DNA of 64,000 bases. Source: Williamsia sp. 1135 (GTDB lineage: Bacteria > Actinomycetota > Actinomycetes > Mycobacteriales > Mycobacteriaceae). The notes under the pieces were generated by a model. The model had not been told where the DNA came from, did no database searches, and worked only from the letters and a program-made list of their open reading frames with translations. The position numbers and the translations under genes are program-made. Below, in pieces: positions 32,595 to 40,723 of this stretch (within the stretch, counting starts at the first letter, position 1; each line of letters starts with the position of its first letter). Location of the stretch: contig NZ_MJEI01000096.1 of NCBI RefSeq assembly GCF_002095395.1, positions 62,001-126,000 on the forward strand, in the 5' to 3' direction.

Positions 32595-33356
32595 ATGAAA
32601 ACCAAGGGTTGCCTAACACGCGCGCTGTCTGCCATGGTCCTGCTGACCGCCGTCGGCTCGCTGTCCATACCGGCTGCGTCGGCCGACGGAGTTCCGGCGG
32701 GGGAGCGCATCGTCGTCCTGGTGCCCGGCCAGCAGGCGACTCCTGGGACCACGAGCCTGGATCAGTACGAGGACATGGCAGCCGAGCTCACCGCGCAGGG
32801 GTACACCGTGCACACGGTCGATGTGAAAGGCCTTGATCTCCCCGCCGACACCCGCGTCGTCGAGGCCGCGGTCGCGAAAGCCACCGCAGGCGTTGACGCC
32901 GAATCGGTGGCGATCGTCGGCCACAGCTACGGTGGACTCTCGGCCCGTAGTTATCTGAAGACCCTCGGTGGATCAGACGTGGTCGACACCTACATCGCCA
33001 TCGGCACCCCGCAGTACGGATCTCCCGGTGGCTGCGCGCAACTGCCCGGATTCGGTTGGGACGGCTGCCCGGTGACCCCGTTCATCGCCGACCTCATCAC
33101 CGGCGACGACACCCCGGGCGACACGGCGTACTACTCGATCCGCAGCGACGAGGAACTGGCGGACGGTCGTCTCGATGGCGGCCAATACCGGGTTGCACCG
33201 ATTCCTGACCTCGTCCATGAGGTCGAACCGGCCGATCCGCGGGTCGTCGTTGCAGTCTCGGAGATCCTCGCCGGCCACAGTCCTGCTGAGTTCGTCGACG
33301 AGGCCGAGGGGGACATCACGCTCGAGAAGACGCTGTTCCCGGCACCCACCCGCTGA
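32595..33356 (+). CDS. Secreted alpha/beta hydrolase (esterase/lipase)
   Basis: A 253-residue protein with a Sec signal peptide (RALSAMVLLTAVGSLSIPAASA, cleavage near residue 30) and a lipase fold: nucleophile elbow GHSYGGLS, then GTPQYGSPGGCAQLPGFGWDGC with a probable disulfide, and histidine candidates in AGHSP. The pattern resembles EstA/LipA-type triacylglycerol lipases. TACGGT lies 6 nt before the ATG. A strong terminator follows. Confidence 0.78.
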   Translation: MKTKGCLTRALSAMVLLTAVGSLSIPAASADGVPAGERIVVLVPGQQATPGTTSLDQYEDMAAELTAQGYTVHTVDVKGLDLPADTRVVEAAVAKATAGVDAESVAIVGHSYGGLSARSYLKTLGGSDVVDTYIAIGTPQYGSPGGCAQLPGFGWDGCPVTPFIADLITGDDTPGDTAYYSIRSDEELADGRLDGGQYRVAPIPDLVHEVEPADPRVVVAVSEILAGHSPAEFVDEAEGDITLEKTLFPAPTR

Positions 33357-33388
33357 CCCATTCTTGGAACCGTAGAGAAGGAATGGAA

Positions 33389-33429
33389 AAGGGCCCCGCA
33401 CGGACTCAGATGTCGCGTGCGGGGCCCTT
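33389..33429. terminator. Bidirectional terminator between the esterase and rpf genes
   Basis: A perfect 14-bp stem, AAGGGCCCCGCACG (33389-33402) with 33416-33429, 13-nt loop, A-rich before and T-containing after, between convergent genes. Confidence 0.85.
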
Positions 33430-33446
33430 CGTCTGGGTCTCCGTGA

Positions 33447-34243
<797 letters not shown>

Positions 34244-34474
34244 TTGTGTTCTCGGTTCGCGGGACGAGGTTGGGCGCGGCGAGCCGGGAATATTCAATTG
34301 CGTTGCGGTCGATCAGATCAACCGAGTCAGACGGTACGTGTTAATTCGGGTCGACACACATCTTTGTGAGGTGAGGTGTTTGACGTGTCGGGAGGCCATT
34401 TCGCGTTCATTTCGTATTCGCGCTGCTCATCGCTATGACTGTCGTCCCGTGTCCGTACCGTGACCGTACCGTTA
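34244..34474 (-). other. rpf promoter region, no gene seen
   Basis: About 230 bp between the riboswitch and the Crp-like box. No ORF with coding character was found. It must contain the rpf promoter; several TANNNT candidates exist (for example TACCGT at about 34337-34332) and none can be singled out. Confidence 0.5.
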
Positions 34475-34490
34475 TGTGATGAAGGTCACT
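34475..34490. promoter_or_regulatory. Crp-like box far upstream of rpf
   Basis: TGTGA-TGAAGG-TCACT matches the Crp consensus TGTGA-N6-TCACA at 9 of 10 positions. M. tuberculosis rpfA is a known target of the cAMP receptor protein Rv3676. The site is about 230 bp above the riboswitch and 70 bp from the moaD stop. Confidence 0.65.
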
Positions 34491-34559
34491 GTGTCATCCG
34501 AAGGAATGAGGCGGCGTTGTGGGTCGATCGACCCGATCGCCAACCCTCAATCGATGGTC

Positions 34560-34808
34560 TCATCCGCCCGCGAAGGGTGGGAGCACGTCCACGGTGTCGC
34601 CGCTCGACAGCACGCGCGAGCGGTCGCGAACGGCAATTGACTCATGCAGATACGAGCATCGGTTAAGTACGTTGGCCAATTCTGGATTCTGTTGACCCAA
34701 CACATTTTCCAGATCGGCAAGTGTGGCTTTGTCAGTGAGCTTCACCACAGTTTGTTCAGTCCCTGCTGCAGCTTGGGCTGCGGCGAAGAAACGGACGCAG
34801 ATCTCCAT
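34560..34808 (-). CDS. moaD: MoaD, molybdopterin synthase small subunit
   Basis: An 82-residue ubiquitin-fold protein starting ICVRFFAAAQAAAG and ending DTVDVLPPFAGG; the C-terminal Gly-Gly carries the thiocarboxylate used by MoaE. ATG 34808 is one base after the moaA stop (TGA-G-ATG), so the two are translated together. Confidence 0.9.
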   Translation of the reverse strand: MEICVRFFAAAQAAAGTEQTVVKLTDKATLADLENVLGQQNPELANVLNRCSYLHESIAVRDRSRVLSSGDTVDVLPPFAGG

Positions 34809-34809
34809 C

Positions 34810-35901
34810 TCAGCCGCCGATCGCAGACATCGGTCGGGACGGCTGCAGGAAGCCCGGTTCGTTCACGCCGTGGCCCGGGAGCTTGCCCCAGGTGGATTCG
34901 CGCCACCGCAGCGCGATTTCTTCATCTGAAGAAGAAGTTGACTTCAGCAAATCGGCCAGATCCGTCTCGTCGGTGGCGAAGAGGCAGTTACGCAGTTGTC
35001 CGTCCGCGGTCAGGCGGGTGCGGTCGCAGTCACCGCAGAACGGCCGCGTGACCGATGCGATGACCCCGACGCGGGCCGGCTTCCCGTCGGCACCGAGGTA
35101 CCCCTCGACGGTCCAGCGCTGCGCGGGCGCGGCGCCTCGTGGTGCGGCATCCGGGCGCAGATCGAACTCCCGTTGCAGCCGCTCCAGGATCTGGTCCGCG
35201 GTGATCATGGTGGTGCGCGACCAGTGATGCTCGGCGTCGAGAGGCATCTGCTCGATGATGCGGAGTTCGTAGCCGCGGTCCAGGCACATCCGGAGCAGCG
35301 CGGCGGCATCGTCGAGACCGTGCTCGGTGTCGAGGACGGCGTTCACCTTCACCGGGAACAGGCCGGCCGTTGCCGCTGCCTCCAGTCCGGCGAGCACGTC
35401 GGGTAGCCGGTCGCGACGCGTGATCGCGGCGAATCTGGCCGCATCGACCGTGTCGAGCGATACGTTCACCCGGTTCAGTCCGGCGTCGGCCAGCCGCTTG
35501 GCCTGATGTTTCAGGCCCAGGCCATTGGTGGTGAGCGCGATCTCGGGACGTGGGTCCAGTGCGGCGACGGCCTCGATGATGTCGGGCAGGTCTTTTCGTA
35601 GCAACGGTTCACCGCCGGTGAAGCGCACTGCTTCGACGCCTAGATGCCGCACGCCGATCGAGACCGCCCGAACGATTTCCTCGGCGGTCAGAACTTTGTC
35701 CCGCGCAAGCCAATCGAGTCCCTCTGCGGGCATGCAGTAGGTGCAGCGTAGGTTGCAGCGGTCGGTGACCGAGACGCGCAGATCACGTACGGCGCGCCCA
35801 AAGGTGTCGACCATGGGTCCGCTGGTGGGCATGGCGGCGTCGCGCAGAACGGGCTTCTGCGCGGACAAGCCGCTCGGCATGCCGAGAGCGATGACAGTCA
35901 C
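34810..35901 (-). CDS. moaA: MoaA, GTP 3',8-cyclase (radical SAM)
   Basis: A 363-residue protein with the N-terminal radical-SAM cluster motif CNLRCTYC, the SAM-binding FTGGEPLLR, the C-terminal cluster motif CGDCDRTRLTADGQLRNC and the terminal Gly-Gly. It forms 3',8-cyclo-GTP, the first intermediate of molybdenum cofactor. GTG 35901 is preferred because TACGCT lies 7 nt upstream (leaderless); an ATG at 35880 is possible. Operon with moaD. Confidence 0.92.
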   Translation of the reverse strand: MTVIALGMPSGLSAQKPVLRDAAMPTSGPMVDTFGRAVRDLRVSVTDRCNLRCTYCMPAEGLDWLARDKVLTAEEIVRAVSIGVRHLGVEAVRFTGGEPLLRKDLPDIIEAVAALDPRPEIALTTNGLGLKHQAKRLADAGLNRVNVSLDTVDAARFAAITRRDRLPDVLAGLEAAATAGLFPVKVNAVLDTEHGLDDAAALLRMCLDRGYELRIIEQMPLDAEHHWSRTTMITADQILERLQREFDLRPDAAPRGAAPAQRWTVEGYLGADGKPARVGVIASVTRPFCGDCDRTRLTADGQLRNCLFATDETDLADLLKSTSSSDEEIALRWRESTWGKLPGHGVNEPGFLQPSRPMSAIGG

Positions 35902-36001
35902 AGCCCCCAGCGTACGGTTTGTGTCGGTTGATGGTCGGGCCGCCGGGGGTGATGGCCGTGGCCGCATCCGTACATGCGGACGCCGTCGCCGTCTGAGTCC
36001 G

Positions 36002-36529
36002 CTACTGCGGAGTCGATGCCTTTTTCCGTTCCAGGGCGCGGAAGGTGCTCGCGTGAAAGACCAGCGGTTCGTGGACCGGGTCGGCGCGCAAGGCGTTGAC
36101 CTTGAGCAACACCAGGCTGTGGTCGCCTGCGGGAATTTCGTTGTAGATGGTGCAGGAGAGCTGGGCGACGGCCCCGCCGATGAACAGTGCCCCGTCCTCG
36201 GTCGTCTCGAGATCGAGCCCGGTGAAGCGGCGATCCGCGGCTCCGGCGAGCTGCTTGCACTCGGCGTCCTGATCATGGGCGAAGACCGACACCCCGAGTA
36301 CCGGCGCATTACGGAGTTTCGGCCACGTGGTCGACTCGTTCTGCACGCACAGCGACACCAACGGCGGGTCGAGTGAGACCGTGGCAAATGAGCTGGCGGC
36401 CAGGCCGATCGATTGATCACCGGACTGATGGCAGACCGCCACCACACCGGTCGGGAAACAGCTGTAGGCGCGCCGTAAGGCCGATCCATCGCTGGTCGGC
36501 GTCAGGGCTCCGTCGATTGGTGTCGTCAT
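36002..36529 (-). CDS. Flavin reductase-like FMN-binding protein
   Basis: A 175-residue split-barrel flavin reductase: LRRAYSCFPTGVVAVCHQ, GLAASSFATVSLDPPLVSLCVQ, FTGLDLETTEDGALFIGGAVAQLSCT and DHSLVLLKVNAL. Such proteins reduce flavin with NAD(P)H for a partner monooxygenase, or bind FMN. No partner is adjacent. ATG 36529 gives the family-like start TTPIDG. Confidence 0.82.
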   Translation of the reverse strand: MTTPIDGALTPTSDGSALRRAYSCFPTGVVAVCHQSGDQSIGLAASSFATVSLDPPLVSLCVQNESTTWPKLRNAPVLGVSVFAHDQDAECKQLAGAADRRFTGLDLETTEDGALFIGGAVAQLSCTIYNEIPAGDHSLVLLKVNALRADPVHEPLVFHASTFRALERKKASTPQ

Positions 36530-36542
36530 GTCACCGACCAGC

Positions 36543-36788
36543 CTAGTTCGCCGGGGTGTCGCCGGTCGGGTTGCGCCGCTCGGCACGCTGCCGTCGGCCT
36601 GATCGCAGGGCAAAAATCAGCCCGAATAAAAATCCGAGGGGCGCGCACATGGTTAGTAGATAGACGAACAGCGGTGCGCTCTCACCGGTGATCGGCGTCA
36701 TCAAGAACAGCACGGCCAGTGCGATGAGCCCGATCGCGAAGAGCCCCAGTGCCACCCGCAGGAGCAGGTTGCCGTCGGTTTTGCGCAT
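36543..36788 (-). CDS. Small two-helix membrane protein (Rv0870c-like)
   Basis: An 81-residue protein with two membrane helices (LLRVALGLFAIGLIALAVLFLM and LFVYLLTMCAPLGFLFGLIFAL) and a basic C-terminus. It corresponds by position to the small membrane protein upstream of the cold-shock gene in mycobacteria. Function unknown. TACCGT lies 7 nt before the ATG. Confidence 0.72.
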   Translation of the reverse strand: MRKTDGNLLLRVALGLFAIGLIALAVLFLMTPITGESAPLFVYLLTMCAPLGFLFGLIFALRSGRRQRAERRNPTGDTPAN

Positions 36789-36943
36789 GTGGTCAACGGT
36801 AGTGCAGTCCGCCGGGGGCGGGAAAACCCCTGTGCTGCCCGCGGGGGCCAGGGGCTAGACTGACCCAAACGCGTCTGGCTGGACCTACCGTCACAGCGGG
36901 CGCTTTCGTTTTGTTTGATGACGAGCAGATGAGGGTGAGCGCA

Positions 36944-37360
36944 GTGCCCAGCGGCAAGGTGAAGTGGTACGACGCGGAGAAGGGCTTCGGCTTTCTCTCG
37001 CAAGATGAGGGCGAAGACGTCTACGTGCGTTCGTCCGCGCTCCCCGATGGGATCGAGGCGCTCAAGCCCGGCCAGAAGGTCGAGTTCGGGATGGCCGCGG
37101 GACGTCGTGGGCCGCAGGCGTTGTCGGTGAAGGTGCTCGATCCGGCCCCGAGCGTCGCCAAGAACACGCGCGAGGCCGCACGCAAAGATCAGCCGAAGAA
37201 GCACACCACCGACGAACTGCACGGCATGATCGCCGACCTCGTCACGCTGCTCGAGGGCAAGGTGCAGCCGGATCTGCGCAAGGGGCGTTACCCCGATCGC
37301 AAGACCGCGCAGATGATCTCCGAGGTCGTGCGGGCCGTGGCCCGCGAGCTCGAGAACTAG
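36944..37360 (+). CDS. Cold-shock domain protein with C-terminal extension (CspB-like)
   Basis: A 138-residue protein: cold-shock domain in residues 1-66 ([30 protein letters not shown], with RNP-like aromatic residues), then about 70 extra residues with basic and helical character ([45 protein letters not shown]). It binds single-stranded nucleic acid. GTG 36944 follows GAGG by 9 nt. A TAGACT -10 at 36853 would give a 5' UTR of about 85 nt. Confidence 0.85.
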   Translation: MPSGKVKWYDAEKGFGFLSQDEGEDVYVRSSALPDGIEALKPGQKVEFGMAAGRRGPQALSVKVLDPAPSVAKNTREAARKDQPKKHTTDELHGMIADLVTLLEGKVQPDLRKGRYPDRKTAQMISEVVRAVARELEN

Positions 37361-37369
37361 CCCGACCTC

Positions 37370-37431
37370 CGATCTTGGTGGGTTCTGGCGAGCGTTTCCC
37401 CTGGTCACGCGCGCCACAACCCACCATTTCC
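37370..37431. repeat. Imperfect palindrome (family B, copy 3)
   Basis: GATCTTGGTGGGTTCTGGCG and its partner CGCCACAACCCACCATTTCC form a stem with a few mismatches, between the convergent cold-shock and DUF2771 genes. Confidence 0.8.
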
Positions 37432-37446
37432 GGTTGCGGCTGGGTG

Positions 37447-37980
37447 TTACTGACTCTGAGCGGGCACCTCGACGCCGTCCGGGAGGGTGTCGATTCCCCA
37501 GATTCCGCGGGGTACGAAGCCGAACTCGTCCTCGACCTGTGAAGGTTGCTTGATCTCGATGGCGGCCAGGATCCGGTCGCGAGTCGAGTCGAGCGTGATC
37601 GTTCGTGCCGAATCACTGGGGTAGAAGACCTCGTCGCCGATGTCCGAACCCTCGGCGGTGAGGTACTGCACCACCAGGGTCCACGGACCGACCGCCAGCT
37701 CTGCCGACAGGGACAGCATCACGGTGTCTCCGACCTTCACCGGAACTCGTGCCGGCGGGTCGAGCGCCTCCTGGTTGCACTTCTGCATGTCGATGCTGCA
37801 GTACTTGAGCGGCTCCACCCGGACGAGCTTGTCTCCGCTGGCCACCTGCACGTACGGGGTGTCGTCGGCCTCGTGTCCCGACGCCAGCACTGCCACGGAA
37901 CTGGCGACGACGGCGACGAAGAGGACAGCGACGATCGAGAAGATGGCGAAGAACTTCTTTTCGCCCGAGGACAATCTCAT
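37447..37980 (-). CDS. DUF2771 membrane-anchored protein
   Basis: A 177-residue protein with one N-terminal membrane helix (FFAIFSIVAVLFVAVVASSVAVLA) and an extracytoplasmic beta-rich domain with a probable disulfide (YCSIDMQKCN). It matches DUF2771 (Rv0875c), function unknown. It overlaps the preceding transporter gene by 4 nt (ATGA), so the two products may work together. Confidence 0.8.
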   Translation of the reverse strand: MRLSSGEKKFFAIFSIVAVLFVAVVASSVAVLASGHEADDTPYVQVASGDKLVRVEPLKYCSIDMQKCNQEALDPPARVPVKVGDTVMLSLSAELAVGPWTLVVQYLTAEGSDIGDEVFYPSDSARTITLDSTRDRILAAIEIKQPSQVEDEFGFVPRGIWGIDTLPDGVEVPAQSQ

Positions 37981-39851
37981 GCGCCGTGTGCACCTTTGTT
38001 CCAGGCCTCGCGGGTTTTCGGATCGATGTGGATCGCGCCGGTCGGCATTGTCATGTCTGGTCGTTTGCCGCCGAAGCCGGGGACGAGTGTCGACCCTCGG
38101 TTGGTGACGAAGGTCTGGATGAATCCGAGTGCCAGCAGTCCCGCGACCACACCGAAGCCGATGGTGAGGTTGGGCGGCAGCAGGACTCCGAGCGATGCGC
38201 CGAACACCCAGCTCATCTGCAGCACGGTTTCGGAGCGACCGAAGGCAGAGGCCCGGGACTCGTCGGGCAGGTCATCCTGGATCGATGAATCGAGGCACAC
38301 CTTGCCGATGGCGCTGGTGCCCGAGGCGATCAGTGCCGCGATGGCGATCAGCAGCAGGTTGCTGAAGATGGCGGCCACCGCCGCGACGACCATGCAGGCC
38401 CCGGTGACGATGACGATGATGTTCTGGGGGTTCTTCAGCTCGAGGCGGGTGCCGGTCGCGTTGCCGATGAAGTTGCCGATACCGGCCGCGGCTCCGACGG
38501 CGCCCAGCATCGCGACCTGCGCCCATCCGCTGCCCCCGCCCTGCTGCGACTTGGCGTAGAACGCGATGAACAGGGTCAGGAACCCGGTGAGGATGCGGAT
38601 GGTGCCGTTGCCCCACAGGCCCACCAGGACGTTGCGCCCCAGGGGCTGACGCATGCTGGCCGCGAGCGCCTTGACCGGCGACTGTTTCTCACCGGGCGGC
38701 TCGGTCGCCGCAGGACCGGAATCGGGCCGGTACAGCGGGTCGCGGGCGGGTTCACCGTGGTAGGTGAGTGTGGTCGGGACCTCACCGGCAGTGACCTCCA
38801 CCCACGACGGGATCCGCATGCACAGCACGGCGCCGACGACGGTGATGATGGCCAACCACACCATCGCTCCCGGGAGATGCAGCGGCAGCACCTTGCCGAG
38901 CAGGACCTCGCACAGCGCTGCGACGCCGCCGCCGATGATGGTTCCGCCGACCAGTCCGAAGGTGGTCAGCCGGGAGTTCACCCGCACGAGGTCGATGGAC
39001 GGGGGTAGGACACGGGGCGTGACAGCGGACTTCAGGACTCCAAAGGACTTGGACAGCACCAGCATTCCGAGAGCGCACGGATAGAGCACCCACGGGTCGT
39101 ACGTCAGTTGACTGGTGGCGGCGTCCCACCCGCAGTTGGCCATGATCAACACGGCCAGGAGTGTGCGTCCGACGAACGTCCCGGCCATCGCGATACGGCG
39201 GCCGCGTTGCAGTTTGTCGAGCATCGGCCCGATCAGCGGTGCGATGATCGCGAACGGCGCGATGGTCAGCAGCAGATAGAGGCCGACCTTGCCCTTGGAC
39301 TCGGCGCTCGCCGCGGCGAAGAACAGGGTGTTCGCCAGGGCGATGGTCATGGCGGCGTCGACGGCGAAGTTGACGACGGTCGGGTAGGTGAGCGCGGTCA
39401 GACCCGAACGGTCGGCGCCGTCGGCCGTGGCGGCCTGGTGGATCTTGCCGATGCCCTTGGACGTCAGTTCGCGCCCGCGCAGCGCGGCCACCCGCGTGAC
39501 CGTGAGCTTGCGAGGCATCGCACGCTGGTTGTCGTCGCGGTGGTAGTCGGTCTCGTCGAGCGGCGGCAGATGCGGATTGTGCGAGGTCTGCTGCCGGGTC
39601 TCGTGGCGGGTTGCACCCGGCGAGGGATAGGCCGCGGTCGGCGGGTTGCCGGGGGGCGAGTTGCCGGGGGGCGAGGGCCCGGCCGGAGGTGGGCCCGGCG
39701 GTCGTTGTCGAGGCGGCGGGGGGCCCTGGCGCGGTGGCCTCGGGCCGGCGGCACCGTCGACCGGATAGTTTGCTGCTCCCGGGTGCGCGCCGGGCGACGG
39801 GCGAGGAGGCTGCCTCGGGTCGCGTGGTGCATTTCCTCGGTTCACTTCCAC
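37977..39851 (-). CDS. MFS transporter with long proline-rich N-terminus (Rv0876c-like)
   Basis: A 624-residue protein. Residues 1-100 are almost purely Pro, Gly, Arg and Ala with PPP runs and are probably disordered. About 12 membrane helices follow from near residue 155, interrupted by a central loop of about 60 residues. The closing segment has the conserved NRGSTLVPGF. No substrate motif is recognised. The start is a GTG. Operon with DUF2771. Confidence 0.8.
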   Translation of the reverse strand: MEVNRGNAPRDPRQPPRPSPGAHPGAANYPVDGAAGPRPPRQGPPPPRQRPPGPPPAGPSPPGNSPPGNPPTAAYPSPGATRHETRQQTSHNPHLPPLDETDYHRDDNQRAMPRKLTVTRVAALRGRELTSKGIGKIHQAATADGADRSGLTALTYPTVVNFAVDAAMTIALANTLFFAAASAESKGKVGLYLLLTIAPFAIIAPLIGPMLDKLQRGRRIAMAGTFVGRTLLAVLIMANCGWDAATSQLTYDPWVLYPCALGMLVLSKSFGVLKSAVTPRVLPPSIDLVRVNSRLTTFGLVGGTIIGGGVAALCEVLLGKVLPLHLPGAMVWLAIITVVGAVLCMRIPSWVEVTAGEVPTTLTYHGEPARDPLYRPDSGPAATEPPGEKQSPVKALAASMRQPLGRNVLVGLWGNGTIRILTGFLTLFIAFYAKSQQGGGSGWAQVAMLGAVGAAAGIGNFIGNATGTRLELKNPQNIIVIVTGACMVVAAVAAIFSNLLLIAIAALIASGTSAIGKVCLDSSIQDDLPDESRASAFGRSETVLQMSWVFGASLGVLLPPNLTIGFGVVAGLLALGFIQTFVTNRGSTLVPGFGGKRPDMTMPTGAIHIDPKTREAWNKGAHGA

Positions 39852-39926
39852 GATTGTTCCCTATCCCCGGTTGGCCGACCAACCCTCGGGCGCCTGCGGC
39901 GAGTTGCGATACGGCACACTGGAGGG

Positions 39927-40718
39927 GTGAACGCGGTAACCGAGCAGGCAGACACAGCAACTGATCACGAACAGGCAGATCAGCAGCGCGTGGCAACGTT
40001 GCTGGCCGGGGCCGTCTCGCAGGCGCGGGAGGCCATCGACGCAGAGGGTGACGAGGTCGGTGACCACCTCGACGCGGTGACCGAGGCGAGCTACACCGTC
40101 ACCCACTACTTCGCCGCCGACGTCCCCGGTTACCGGGGATGGCAGTGGTGCGTCGTGCTCGCGGGCTGTCCCGACAGCGACGACGTGACCGTCAACGAGG
40201 TCGCCCTGCTCCCCGGATCCCAGGCGCTGACCGCGCCCGACTGGGTGCCGTGGGCCGAGCGGCTCAAACCGGGCGATCTCCATCCCGGCGACCTGCTCGC
40301 CAGCCCACCCGACGACCCCCGCCTGGAACCGGGCTACGTCGACAACGGCGACGTCGATCCCGTCGACCCGGCAACACAGGTCGTCGCGGAACTGGGCCTG
40401 GGCCGCGACCGGTTGATGACTCGCGAAGCCCGCCTCGACACCGCGCAGCGTTGGGCCGAAGGCGAATACGGCCCGGACTCGCCGATGGCGCAAGGCGCTC
40501 GCCACAATTGCGTCAGCTGCGGTTTCTACCTCCCGATCGTCGGCGCACTGCGCGCGGCGTTCGGGGTGTGCGCCAACGAGTACTCCGCGGACGGGCGGGT
40601 GGTGCACGCCGATCACGGGTGCGGTGCCCACACCGACGTCAAGGCGCCCTCGGGTGCCGGCAGTCCGGCCTATGACGCCTTCGACGACGGTGCGGTCGAA
40701 ATCCACGCCAACTCCTGA
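39927..40718 (+). CDS. DUF3027 protein (Rv0877-like)
   Basis: A 263-residue soluble protein with HYFAADVPGYRGWQWCVVLAG, EVALLPGSQALTAPDWVPWAERLKPGDL and a four-cysteine site NCVSCGFYLP...FGVCANEYSADGRVVHADHGCGAH that may bind metal. This is the actinobacterial DUF3027 family, function unknown. GTG 39927 directly follows GGAGGG, too close for a normal ribosome site; CACACT 6 nt upstream suggests a leaderless mRNA. Confidence 0.82.
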   Translation: MNAVTEQADTATDHEQADQQRVATLLAGAVSQAREAIDAEGDEVGDHLDAVTEASYTVTHYFAADVPGYRGWQWCVVLAGCPDSDDVTVNEVALLPGSQALTAPDWVPWAERLKPGDLHPGDLLASPPDDPRLEPGYVDNGDVDPVDPATQVVAELGLGRDRLMTREARLDTAQRWAEGEYGPDSPMAQGARHNCVSCGFYLPIVGALRAAFGVCANEYSADGRVVHADHGCGAHTDVKAPSGAGSPAYDAFDDGAVEIHANS

Positions 40719-40723
40719 CGCCG